DNA of 64,000 nucleotides from Flammula alnicola (Eukaryota > Basidiomycota > Agaricomycetes > Agaricales > Strophariaceae): NCBI GenBank assembly GCA_015499995.1, contig JADNRV010000033.1, forward strand, positions 248,001-312,000. Reading direction: 5' to 3'. A model generated the notes under the pieces. It was not told the DNA's origin and made no database searches. It saw only the letters and a program-made list of their open reading frames with translations. Every line of letters begins with the position of its first letter. Positions within the stretch are counted from its first letter, which is position 1. Below, piece by piece: positions 43,133 through 54,698 of the stretch. Made by a program: the position numbers and the translations under genes.

Positions 43133-43776
43133 ATGAAGTTCTTAAGTTGGCTCTCGTTCGCAGTAATTGGCGCCGTCGCAGCTAATGCTCAAGGCAGCCT
43201 CCCATGCCGGACACATGTGGCAACAAAGCCCAGACGGGAGATCGTATCAAGGTCCACTACGTGAGTTGTCGTCGACGTCGACCTTTATAGCTTGGGATAA
43301 ATAGCTGAAATAAACCGCGCTTAACAGACCGGAACCTTGTTCTCCAATGGAAACAAGTTCGATTCAAGGTATGTATTCTATTACCTTGCTCGAAGTACGT
43401 GTCTGACACGGCCTTTATTCCCACCTAGTCTTGACCGTGGCCAACCTCTGCCATTGACGCGCAAGCTTCATCACCTTAGTTATGTGGAATTGGCTAACCT
43501 CATCTCAATTTTAGTTGGCGTTGGCCAAGTCATTAAAGGATGGGACGAAGGTCTCAAGGGAATGTGCCTCAACGAGAAGCGCACATTGACAATCCCGTCG
43601 AACCTGGCCTACGGTCAGTTATCTCTATTCCATCCAGCATCGCGAGTCTGACCGTGCACATCTTATATTCCACTGTAGGCTCTCGCGGTTTTGGAAACGT
43701 CATCCCACCAAACTCTGCCCTCGTATTCACTGTGGAGCTCGTGGGCTTGGACCCCGTGCAGCATGAGGAATTGTAA
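43133..43776 (+). CDS. FKBP-type prolyl isomerase, secretory/ER
   Basis: Peptidyl-prolyl cis-trans isomerase that helps protein folding and binds FK506/rapamycin. Exons are 43133-43260, 43328-43368, 43429-43460, 43515-43613 and 43679-43776. A signal peptide [20 protein letters not shown] is followed by the FKBP core: [64 protein letters not shown] and [20 protein letters not shown]. The C-terminus is HEEL, close to the ER-retrieval HDEL. Intron 3 begins with GC (GCAAGC ... TTTTAG), a rare GC-AG intron. The exon sum is one base short of a multiple of three. The signal frame and the core frame join only if the CCC at 43201-43203 had one more C. It is otherwise well preserved. Confidence 0.85.
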
Positions 43777-44194
43777 CTTATACTTGCTTTATGGAATGTT
43801 TGCAATCTATGCAGGACTTCGCTACTTGTATCATCAGACGATAGTAAGCATCGTTAGGCAGTCATGCAGGCGCAGAGTGCATAGAACAGCTGGTGGGTAT
43901 GTTGACGCCATGCACTTCTGCAGGAGGGCGAGGACGCTATCCTTTTGTCGTCATTGCATGTATTACGTCAAGGCTGAAAGCGTCCGACAAATGACTCTCA
44001 TTTCACGGTCTGTTCGGTTTAAAATTTAGCTTCAGACGAAATTTATGTTTGGTGTTGGAGAATAACGTTCGACTAGATAACAAGCTCGTTCGAATTTACC
44101 CTTTCCCTCTAGTCTCCCTGTCACAATTTTGTGTTAGTAAATTCTGGAGTAAATTTCGTGTGGATGCTCTTCTCGGATCAAGATTTAGAAGTCT
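43777..44194. other. Intergenic, no gene seen
   Basis: Spacer between the converging FKBP and F-box-like genes. No supported feature. Confidence 0.4.
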
Positions 44195-45304
44195 TCAAAT
44201 TTTGGTCTCGTTCAGGTACCATTCGCGGCCTCGGTCATTCAAACACTCCATCCAATCGAGTCTCCAGAACCATCTTTGCAAAGGGTCACGGAGATATTTT
44301 TCTGGGAGACGATTAACCTCGTCAGCATTGTATTCCGACGACGAGACAAAAACAGAAATCGGGTACTCACGACGTCGAATTTGAAAAATGAGTTCGGCGA
44401 AATGCCAGTTGTCCATCCCTCCATGTGCTCCTTGCAGCCAGTCTAACATCCGCTCAAGATGAATGTTGTAGTCTGAGGGAAACAGCAATATAATGCGATC
44501 CTCGTCGATTTCCTGGAATGCTGCCTCCATCTGAGTTGTAATCCACCCGTCCACTGACATCCCTTTGGGATAACCTGAGATGATGAGATAGCGCAAACGA
44601 GTGCACCGTACAACGAGATTGCGAACAACCCCGATTGAAACGGGAGAGTCGAGTTTGATGTGAGTCAAATGGGGTAGTTTCGTCAGTTTTTTCCATGATT
44701 TCCAGTCTTCCGCCCCGAGACTACTAACAATGTTAAGATGGGTGAGGCTAGACAATGTCGGGTGAAGCAGATCTTCCTCTGTGAAAAACGCAAGCTCTGC
44801 GGACAGTCTCCGAAGACGGAGATGTTGTATGTTGGGAAGGAAAAACTTGAACGTTCCTGCAATCCATATCGCGAGATCGTAGACGTTAGGGCACGAAGAT
44901 AAAAGATGGTTTATCTCTTCATTTGTGAAGGATGAGTGGGTGATGAAATGTTTGGCGAAATGACCAACATCTTCCAGCTTCAAGGAAGGAAACTTCTTGA
45001 AGTCCGGGTATGGAAGATGTGCCGTCTGATTGAAGACACGATATAAAATCGGCCGCAACCTATGAAATATTTCAAGTTACACCAAAAAATTGTCAAAGAC
45101 CTTTAAACAAAATCACAGCACTCACCACTCATTAACGCGTCTTGCTACCAGCATCAGCTTCAAGATAGAGCATTTTGAACCGCCATTATCAGATGCGGCT
45201 ATTTCAAAAATACAACGCTCTAGATCCTGAGGTAGAAACGGAGGGCCGCAGTGTTCGAGCATATGTGAGACCACGGAGAGCTGTAGCTGATGAGGTACAA
45301 GCAA
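44195..45304 (-). CDS. F-box-like/LRR-like protein
   Basis: Exons 45304-45126 and 45059-44195 (intron 66 bases, GTGAGT to CATAG) give 347 residues. The N-terminal helix LPQDLERCIFEIAASDN with LMLVARRVNEW resembles the divergent F-box at the start of many mushroom proteins. The rest has leucine-rich periodicity (LSSCPNVYDLAIW, IQHLRLRRLSAELAF, LSSLTHLNIVSSLG, LPHLTHIKLDSP) and ends with LDWMECLNDRGREWYLNETKI. Probable SCF adaptor with unknown target; the F-box assignment is weaker than for the other genes. A decayed direct copy lies at 48500-49480. Confidence 0.65.
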
Positions 45305-45623
45305 AGCGTAATGCTGGAAACAGCGGGGGCCAACCGGCTCGAGAGGAGCTTAGAGGTCTTCAACTTGGATCGATAAGAATGGCGACATGTAGAATTAGAG
45401 AAAGCTCATTAACACTTACAATGTGCGATACTCACCAACCGAGTCTTATGTGGTCGAGCTCAAGACTGATTGGAAATGTATCGACCTACTTATTTAGCGG
45501 ATGGACGTCGGCCCGGGCACGTCGGATACGTAGGCGATGCTGTGAACGTAACTAAGTTACTAACGTTCACAGCAAACTTGGCTCTTACCACAACAAAGCT
45601 CTACTCGGACTCTGGACAATCCA

Positions 45624-47435
45624 ATGCTTCGCAATTTTTTATTTCGCGTGAGCCTTACTCTTAAGGCATGAAATACAAAAGTTCTTACCATTTGTCCCAT
45701 CCTCTCACAGGCAAAGCTTCCCGATCCGCCGACACCGTACCTTCTGTGCTCGAACATTCCACCTTCCGAATCTGAAGCCACCCTTATTTATGCTGTCATC
45801 GCTGAAGCAAAGGCAGAGGAGCAGCGGCTAAGCAATTTGTTGCCTGACAGGCCAGATAGTGGAAGTGCGAGCTGGAAGATGGCGGCAAAGCATAAAATAG
45901 CGCAGGCGGCCAAATTCATTCATGCACATGAGGCGATAATATCACCTATCCGGCGCATGCCTCCCGAAATCCTGCAGGAAATCTTTTCCTTTATTTTGGA
46001 GCACTCAACTTTGGAGCACTCAATACGCAATCCTTACCGGCGGGTAACGAGAGACCTTCCATGGACGCTATCCCAAGTCTGTCAGTCTTGGAGAGCCACC
46101 GCACTATCTCTCCCATTTCTATGGAATCATCTGCCCACTCTCGAAGCGACGAGGCTGACAAAGGCTAAAACGAAGCTCCAACTTGACGTTCTAAATGAAC
46201 TCCTCCGACGTTCAGCAAACACATTGCTCAGCGTACACATTTTCGCACCGTGCATTGACCTCAGAAGTCCACATCCCGCCGTTGGTCTATTGGTTCAACA
46301 TTCCGAAAGATGGGGAACTTTCATCATCGATTCAACACCCACAACCATAGCTGACATTCAAGGGATCAGAGGTCGGCTTCCGTCTCTCAGAGTCTTGGAA
46401 TTAACAATATCCTGCTCTCAGAATGACGATAGTCATGGCACCAGACTGGACATATTCGAAGTTGCACCCCAACTGCGGTTAGCGCATGTGAACGGCCGTT
46501 ACTTCGGCGAAGTAGTGTTACCACTTCAACGTCTAGTTGACTACAAGGGCGAGATGGGGCCAATGTTTCGAATAACCCAACTGTGCGATTCCACTGTCCT
46601 TAAGACTCTTACCCTCTCTGAGGGAATCGATTCAAATTTCGACTTCGGCAAGATAATAACATTCCCTCATCTCGTCAACCTCGCCTTCATAATTTATCGC
46701 TCGGCGGAAACAAGCTTTCTACGAGGCGTTAGCTTTCCTGCAATCGAGGACCTCCGCATCATTTCACGTTCAGGAAATCCCTTACCAACTCTTACATCAG
46801 CAATTTTGCGCTCTGGGCTTCCTTGTCGATTAACAACCCTGGTTCTCCGCACGAACTTCGACAGTCCCGAACCTGGCGGTTTGACTACGCTTTTGAAACT
46901 CACCCCAGAACTAATTGAACTGAATACCACTATACCACCACACAGTGACATCTTCGATCTCGCACGCATTAACCGACCGCTTGTTCCTCGATTAGAGAGT
47001 TGCACCTTTCAAGTTAAAAATAAAATCGACGTGGAGACAGCTAGAGTTGTTTCCGACTTGGCCTCATCCCGCTGCGAGGTGGAAGAGATACCGGAAACGG
47101 AGGTCCTCATTCACGGGGAACTGCGTCGTTTAAAAAGATTGCGCATCACTGACTCTCCCACTCATTTTGGCGATATCCCAGTCTTGCTACCAGCTTTGGA
47201 TCAAGCCCCATTCGAAGTTTGGGCTCCTTCTCCTACTTCCTCTGAACTGGAACGGCTCAAGCACAAACTCCACCGGGAGATCCCTGCCCTCGGTTTATGG
47301 TACCGGGAGCGCGAAATGAAACGTGGTCCCAAGTGGCGCGACAGTGTATGCAAGATCCTGACTGATATCGAAAGCGTTGAGATAACGGATGCAAGGGATA
47401 TTCTCGTGCGTTACCAAACTTTAACTTCGAAATGA
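45624..47435 (+). CDS. F-box protein, LRR-like tail
   Basis: A short first exon (45624-45647, MLRNFLFR) is tentatively joined over a 63-base intron to 45711-47435, for 582 residues. The second exon starts with the family block KLPDPPTPYLLCSNIPPSE, then a helical stretch and the F-box SPIRRMPPEILQEIFSFILE, followed by LPWTLSQVCQSWRATALSLPFLW. Leucine-rich segments follow (LPSLRVLELTISC, TVLKTLTLSEGID, FPAIEDLRIISRSG, LPCRLTTLVLRTNFD). If the short exon is wrong, translation may start at the ATG at 45837. This is the common agaricomycete F-box type, with unknown targets. It is divergent to the gene at 44195. Confidence 0.8.
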
Positions 47436-48499
47436 CAGCATGCCATTAATTACTGAACAAATGATTTATAACAGATGTCTGGTCTTCATTTTTCTTTGCG
47501 AAATTTTGAGGAAGTAGCACTTCCACCAAAATTCAGGGACCGCTTCCTCCAGTATACACGAAGGATCCGACAGAAATGGAAGACATTGATCGAGAAATGT
47601 CCTAGTACGCAGCTCCAGGGTATTCATTGGGCCCTTGAGAATGACCGCGACAACATCTTTGTCACCTGTATTACTTATATTGACACAAATCATGGTAATG
47701 TTATCCCACTGCCGAATAATTTCTCTGTCTGATCGTGTATACCCCTTTTCAGCCGCTCGGGCAAGTCCAGAAGTATTCAGCAAGAGCCTCATTTATTTCC
47801 TCGACGACAAACTCGAGGCATGCTAATAGGTTGAAGATTTTTACGGCACATGTTGGATATTCCTTTAACCGCTGTTATTTACTTTCTTCTCTATAAAATT
47901 TGCTTCGGCAATGTTTTTTATCTCGACTGGCGCAGGTCACATTCCACAGCTTCTCAATGCATGATTCACATGCAAGACGATAGTCCTGACCGCGTTGATT
48001 GGAAGTCAGACGCCAGCGAACGAAGACGATCATCTATTGGCAGCGCATGAATTATTGAGACTGACGATGGGAAGGTTGATCAGCTCATTCAATCGAGCAC
48101 TCTTCCTCCCTCGTCTCGCCTAGAATGTTCTTCAAGTGTAAGAATATTTTAAAGGCTCGAAAATTACTCTGGTATCGGGCCCACTGGCAAAGGTCATGGC
48201 AAAGACGCAAGCCAAAGATTACACTGCCTCCTCCCGTCTGGTCTACCTGTTTTGTTTACTGAAGCATTCAGAACCCTCGCGCCTTAACGAGAGCACTTGA
48301 CGTATGTATGTAGCTTTCTCTTCATAATCAATGAGCGCTGTGCAACGACATTAAGTCAACTAGACAAAAGAACAGAGGCGCCATTGTAGGTACCCAAGTC
48401 AATCTACACGGCGAGGTTTGCAAGATAATCCAAGTACTTATGAAAGTGTCAATACTCACCTGGATTTAAGGAGACCCCTCGGAGATATACCAATCACGA
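47436..48499. other. Intergenic, no gene seen
   Basis: Frames of 63-108 codons on both strands overlap each other and have no recognisable content. No repeat was noted. Confidence 0.4.
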
Positions 48500-49480
48500 C
48501 TCACGACTCCCGACCTCATTGAGGTACCATTCGCGGCCTCGGTCATTCAGATCCTCTATCCAATCAGCTCTCGAGAGCCATCTCTGCGAAGAATGACGGA
48601 AATATTTTTCTGGGTGACGATTAAGCTCGTCAGCATTGTGTATTTCGACAATGGTACAGAAAAGAAATTAGGTACGCACGACGTCGAGCTCAAGAAGCTA
48701 GTTCGGCAAAATACCAGTTATCTATTCCTCCATAGTCCTCCATGTGCTCCAAGTTGTATCCAATCGAATATAAAGTCAAGCATGTCATAGGACAATAGCA
48801 ATACAAAGCGATCCTCATCCATTTCCCGAAGCTCCGCCTTCATTTCGGTTGTCATCCACCTGCTAATCCTATGAGCATAATTTGATATGATAAGATGTCG
48901 TAAAGTGCAATGTAGAAGGAGATTGCGAACAACTTGGGAGAGTTGATTGTGATATCCGTCAAATTGGGCAGTTTCATCAGTTTTCTCCACGCTTCGCAGG
49001 CGATATCAACAACATTTAGATGGAAATGTTGCATGGTGGGAAGGAATAATTTGAACGGTTCTGCAATCCGAGTCCAAATCGCGAGGTCGCAGACATTAGG
49101 ACAGGAAGATGGGAAATGGCTTATCTCTCCCTTCGTAAAGGATGAATCGATGATGAGATGCTTCGCGAAATGACCAACGTCTTTCAGTTTCAAGGAACGA
49201 AACTTCTTGAAGTCGGGGTATATACTCCATTTTGTCTGATCGAAGACTTGATATAAAATCGGCCTTAACCTATAGAAGATTTTAAATTACACCAAAATCG
49301 TTGTCAACGATTTCAAATCACGATTCACAGCAAGTACTCACCACTCATGAACACGTCTTGCTACCAGCATTTTGAATCACCGATTCACCGTCAGATGCAG
49401 CTATTTCGAAAATACAACATTCTAGATCTTGAGGAAGAAATGCAGAGCTGCAGCGCTCGAGTATATGTGGCACCATGAAG
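48500..49480 (-). pseudogene. Decayed copy of the F-box-like gene
   Basis: Diverged direct duplicate of the gene at 44195-45304. Recognisable pieces in order on the minus strand are LPQDLECCIFEIAASDG (about 49435-49385), LKLKDVGHFAKHLIIDSSFT with LAIW and LPTMQHFHLNVVDI (about 49195-49010) and LLLHCTLRHLIISNYAHRIS with MDEDRFVLLLS (about 48930-48800). The end matches GREWYLNE near 48530. Internal deletions remove about 25 residues in the middle, and frames change near 48950 and 48770. Confidence 0.75.
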
Positions 49481-50455
49481 AATTCGGCGTCGAGGTTCTG
49501 TCGGTGTAGAAACATTTGAACGGCGAGCTCTATTTCTCCTTTGGGGGCTTCGGAGTCGGCAAGTTTGAAATAGACGTCGGAGATTTTCCAACTCCCAAGT
49601 AAAATCGGTAATGGAACATGCATTGTTATCGTGGGCCGTCGCAGTGCGCGATAGTAAGATGAATGAGCCTGTCTAGAAGGTGGCTCCAAAGTGGCGCGTT
49701 TCTGTACATCTTCTTGAAGTTGGGGCTGTCAACATCAAGGTGGGTTAGGGTTGCGGAGAATTCGTCATCGGATTCAAGAATATCGTCGTCTTCGCCTTCA
49801 CCTTCGTCCAAACCATCCTGACGATCGCAAACGAGCGCCATGGAGTCGAGGTGTTCAGCTTTCCTAATAAAGAACCAATCAACACTGGGAAGTGACGAGC
49901 GAAGATGAACATCGTCATGAAAGCTGTGGATGCGATGAAGGTAAGGGACAAGGAAGCATTCCTCGGCCTATGTCGGACTTCTCATGAAGGTCTCAATGGG
50001 CTTCAGATTGTCGTTTTTTTTTTGTTCTTTTGACTGGTTGATAACATTAATCAGAAAATCGCGCGACTAGTAGCGTGTCAACAAAAGAGCGGCATGCATG
50101 AGGAGTGGGATGTGAATCGATAAAAGGATAACTGTCGTCCACAAAAGAGGGGTGAGATGACAGGACCTCCGACCACAAAGGGCACCCAGCTGCAAGATCG
50201 TAGGGGAACAGTGTCGGCGATCTGAAATCCTGGATGGGTTGGGGATTTACATCTGCATTCAAGTTGATGCATGCGATTTGGCCTGAATGGCCGTTTAGGA
50301 GCATCCAATTCGGAATCGCGTCATGCACGCTGTCCTTTGGTGCAGGGGAGATCTCGCGGACGAAATGGAAGATGACAGAAAATACTGTAACTCTGGCGGC
50401 AAGCTTGTAATATTCGCCTTTGGATGTATAGACGACGACGACGCGTCATACACCA
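49480..50455 (-). pseudogene. Decayed inverted copy of F-box gene at 54699
   Basis: The minus strand from about 50455 matches the start of the plus-strand gene at 54699. Seen: YIQRRILQACRQ-type DNA and the INPNWMLLNG region as MHDAIPNWMLLNGHSGQIA. The best block is ADVNPQPIQDFRSPTLFPYDLAAGCPLWSEVL, whose functional counterpart reads ALAAVCPLWSEVL; a later block is AEHLDSMALVCDRQD. Frames break near 50380, 50040 and 49620. It ends near 49480 inside a region matching DDVYF of the source, where it runs in frame into the other F-box-like pseudogene. Confidence 0.75.
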
Positions 50456-50773
50456 TGTTTTTCTTATTCTTGTCTGCTTTTGACCCACGAGGGACTCAGA
50501 GCTTTGTGCTGCCTTCAAACACGTATTGAGACCACGGTCAACAGAAATTTTGAAAATATACCTGCTCCCTGGATTCGGCCGCTGACAGTCCCTAAACAAC
50601 TTAGGGTTTAGATTTCCTTCGTATCGCTCCAAGCATGAATTATAAAGGTATAGAAGAATCGCAGAACGATATGACAACGATATGATGGCAAAACAGAAAG
50701 AAACTGTAGTTAGATTTAAGTTAAATTCCAGTGAGTAATATAATTACGAGTCAAGAAATATATGAGGCAGGAT

Positions 50774-51957
50774 TTACACGGTCTTTGAAATCCACGTCGC
50801 AACCGCTCGGTGGCGCTCCTCACGCTCCTCTAAACTGTTCTCCACCACTCTCCCAAGATCCAAAAGCAATGACGGCCATTCCGCCTCACTGTCCGTGCCA
50901 TCATCATCAGAGTCCCCCTCCATACGAAGAGGTAACTCGGAAAAGTTAATATTCTCGAGATTTTTGTAGTCATGGGCAAATCTCTTGAGTACGCACTGAA
51001 GGTAATGCCAACGAAAGAGGCCGGGAGGAGGAACATTATTGAGGTGGGGCTGGGGAGGGCTTGCATGGTGCCCATGGATGGGGTAGGCTGTTGGTTTCTG
51101 CATTAACCCAAATATCGTGTACTCCATATTAGCTGGTTCGATGGCGAACATATGACACTCGTAATTGTTCTAAACGGTAGATCAATGAAAATTTAAGAGA
51201 GGAGAGGAGAAGAACTCCTCACCGGGGAGACAAAACGAAGGCCCATCTCATACTTACCAAACCATGCATTGAGCGTCTTCGACAAACACAGGCCAAAAAT
51301 GTCGTCGTAGATTGAGAGATTTGGGGGGAGGGGGAGAGATGTGAAAGTACGGAAGACGATTCGCCCAACATGATCCCCCATGCGCTTGGGGCAAATGTGA
51401 CTGTTCACTATTGGATCATATATCGCCGTCACCCAGCACTGTCCATCGCGCCCCTTCACGCGATCGGCCATGGTGCTTGCGTTCCCGGACGCGGTGGTAA
51501 CGGATTTCCCCGCGCGCCGACTGATTTTCGAGAGGCCGACCGTAATTCCGACCGGAAGATCGTAGCAGTAGATCGACGCAGTTAACGGGTCTGTAATGGC
51601 AACAGGGCGCCACTGCTGCCGCGGCTCCTTCCATACCAGCAACGAACCACGGTGGTCGGCAGGATCGCAAATATCATGGGCAAGATCGATTAACCATTTA
51701 GACGCCTCTTGGCGAGAATATCGAACGAAATCGTCGAGGGGTCCTCTGAGAAGGCAGATAGAGGGGGTAGATGGAGAGTTAGCGCCGGGGGTCATGGCTG
51801 TGGCGGCGAGGATGTCGTCGGAAATCGTTGGTTGTGCTACGGGATAGAGACGGACGGAAGGGGAGTCGACGCGGAGCTCAAGTATTCCTGTGAGATCCAG
51901 TGGAGTGGCATCGGGATAATTGGACGGTCCAGATGGAGGGATGGGAGGAAGTGACAT
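50774..51957 (-). CDS. HNH-nuclease-domain protein
   Basis: Exons 51957-51223 and 51169-50774 (intron 53 bases, GTGAGG to GTTTAG) give 376 residues starting MSLPPIPPSG. The fungal HNH_2-like core reads GRDGQCWVTAIYDPIVNSHICPKRMGD: Cys/Trp, then the SHI histidine and following basic residues. IYDDIFGLCLSKTLNAWF and YEMGLRFVSP come after it. Beyond the intron NNYECHMFAIEP continues the domain, and the tail is Pro/His-rich then acidic (GDSDDDGTDSEAEWPSLLLDLG). Such proteins are common in mushroom genomes, often in variable copy number; substrate and role are not known. An upstream in-frame ATG at 51984 is possible. It is divergent to GDA1. Confidence 0.75.
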
Positions 51958-52468
51958 GGTGAGGTGAGCGAAACACGGTGTCACGAACTGTGCAAGTCAG
52001 CGGACAAACAAAGACAAAAGTGTAACGGATCGGTACTCACGGAACTTCGGCCAACTCGGCAATCACTCCTTTTTGATATGTTTTATTTCCTTTGCTTTTA
52101 CGAGCCGTTTGACCCGTGCCGTTGGCCTAGATATCGAACGGCAGAGAGACACGGGCCATGATGCATGACTTGTTTGTCTGTGACCAATTGTGACGGGTCT
52201 TTGTCGCGTGAGAGAGTCCCTCTTCAATGTCCGACCTTCCTGTCAACTTCTTGTTCTACAGCTTTTCGTACTTCTCAGACCGTTCATGGTGAATGGAACC
52301 CGCAAATTATCGACAAACTTAAAGCGAAGTAATAAATCGAACAAGAAAGCTTCTTTTAAAGTCAAAGTTTACCCTTCGAGCGAAAATTCATCGCCTTCAC
52401 CCATCCATTCAAGTGGATCGCAAACACCGACAGATTTCGCGCAACACCTTCGTTCTCGATATAGGACC

Positions 52469-54220
52469 ATGATATCGCCCCGGAGCAGCAACTACGAGAG
52501 GCTCGAAGGAGGGCATGGCCCCAGCAGGACGGGAACGCCGAAACGGTTCGCATGGAAAAAGTTTGCGATAGCGGCAGCTGTTCTCATCGGCATGGTCTAC
52601 TTCTTTGGTCCTCGAGAGTCGAGGAACATGCCTTGGAAATCAAAGGCAAAGGAGCCAGGTGAGTGGCATATGAGTGTTCTGTGGCACGGCGCTCAATGCA
52701 CAACTGTCAGATTCAACACACAACTATGGCGACGCAGACCCGTTGCCTGTAACAAAGCCTTCAAAGTCTAAACCAGTCCCCGACGTTAATGATACCCCGG
52801 CGGTCGAGATTAAGCACCCGGAATCATATGAAGAAGACCCAGATCCAACGAAAACGACACACTGCACCGTTCCTCATTCATCCAACGACCCCCTAGTCCA
52901 ATACGCCCTCATGATAGACGCAGGATCCACCGGGTCTCGTATCCACATATACAAGTTCAACAACTGCGGAGCCTCAGCCGCGTACGAATACGAGGTGTTC
53001 AAGATGACGCAGCCCGGCCTGTCTGCTTTCGTCGCACGAAACCCGGAGGAGGCAGCCAAGAGCCTCGACGTTCTTCTCGACGAAGCTGTCCGCGTCGTGC
53101 CTAAATCCATGCACAGCTGCACTCCCGTCGCTGTGAAAGCAACCGCGGGCCTCCGTCTCCTACGCGGCTCGCAGAGCGCCGACATCCTGCACGCGGTCGA
53201 GGAGAGGATACACCACTCATATCCGTTCAAGCTGCAGGACGTGGTCATTGTGGATGGTAAGGACGAGGGCGTGTACGCCTGGATCACCGCCAACTACCTT
53301 CTGGACACTATCAAGGCTGATACGCCCAAGGACACACCAACATACGCCGTCCTCGACCTCGGAGGTGCGTCGACGCAGATCGTGTTCGAGCCCACGTTCT
53401 CCTCGCCCGACCAGAAGCTCGAGGAGGGCGAGCACAAATATGATCTCAAATTCGGCGGACGGACGCATGTGCTGTACCAGCACTCATACCTCGGGTACGG
53501 CCTAATGCGTGCCAGGCGGCATGTGCACAGCCTCGTGGATTTCATGGCGTCTATCCGGACGCCATCAGCGAAGGAAAAGGCAGAAGGCATCGTTGGAAAT
53601 CCCTGTTTGGCGCGTGGCACGAGACGCATCGTGGAGATCACAGACGAAAGCACGCAAAAGGAACGAAACGTTGCGATGGATGGCGAAGAGATCGGCTCGT
53701 TCCAGGCTTGCGATAGGATTGTGCAACTAGTCCTAGCCAAGGATTCGTATGTTCTCTCCTCCTTTTCATATTTTAACCCTCCTCTCAATATTATTCCAGG
53801 ATCTGTGAAATGAAGCCTTGCTCTTTCAACGGTGTCTACCAACCCTCGCTGTTGGACTCCTTCCCCAACGGCAAAGTGCTCCTCCTCTCTTACTTCTACG
53901 ACCGCCTCTCTCCACTCATCCCTGCTTCCACGCCCTTAACTGTGTCCACCATCGCCGCGACGGCGCAGGACGTCTGTCAAGGACGCGAAAAGTGGCTCAC
54001 GAAGCACTGGGCCACGGATGCGGAGCTCATGTCGGAGCTTGCAGGTCGCCCCGAGTGGTGTCTCGACCTCACGTTCATGCACGCACTTCTGCAGCTCGGG
54101 TACGAGTTCCCTGATGCCAGAGAGGTTAAGATTGGCAAGAAGGTGAGAGAAACGGAGCTGGGTTGGTGTTTGGGCGCCACGATTGCTATGGTGGGTGGCG
54201 ACCTCACATGTCGGGATTAG
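52469..54220 (+). CDS. GDA1: Golgi guanosine diphosphatase
   Basis: Hydrolyses GDP to GMP in the Golgi lumen, which lets GDP-mannose transport and glycosylation proceed. Exons 52469-52658, 52711-53746 and 53800-54220 give 548 residues. It is a type II membrane protein: a short cytosolic NYERLEGGHGPSRTGTPKRF, then the membrane segment FAIAAAVLIGMVYFFG, a linker, and the GDA1/CD39 apyrase domain. Apyrase regions are complete: DAGSTGSRIHIYKF, VAVKATAGLRLL, DGKDEGVYAWITANYLL, VLDLGGASTQIVFEP, and the late LGWCLGATIAM. I chose the start MISPRSSNYERLEGG because that block opens the family; the frame is open further upstream without family character. Confidence 0.93.
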
Positions 54221-54698
54221 ATGATAGAGAATTGGGATCGGATGGAATGTCTGAGGCGGGCTTGCTTTGTAATTTATGTGGCATATGTTAATTATACCAA
54301 TCTGGAGCTATGTTGTGGTCCTTCGGTGCTATGCCTGACGTTGGAGAGAACGCGACGCGTTATGTGGTTATGTTTGGCAGAACCTTTCGATTTTTTTCCC
54401 TTTGTCCGACAGCCCATAGATTTAGATAGATTTCTTCAGATTTCTCGTCGATTTTTGCCTTATGCTGCCTTCAGCCTCCATCGTTCGCATCATCCTAAGC
54501 TAGCCTAATCTTTTTGCTATATAATTCACGCGTCGAAGGAAGCATTGCGACACTGAGCAACATTCGAAGCCTGTCTAAGTTGTTGGAGCTTGGACGCTCG
54601 TCACCGCAGGTAAATTTTCCAATTTTCCAGACCGCGCCCTTAATCAATGCCCAAACCCCCCTGTATGTAGCATCTGGAGCAACTCGGAGCTACTTACC
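54221..54698. other. Intergenic, F-box promoter
   Basis: AT-rich spacer between GDA1 and the F-box gene. Nothing else was supported. Confidence 0.4.

Noticed and set aside
44195..49480. Tandem F-box-like genes as two functional copies
   Set aside because: The second copy lacks internal residues and changes frame, so only the first is counted as a gene.
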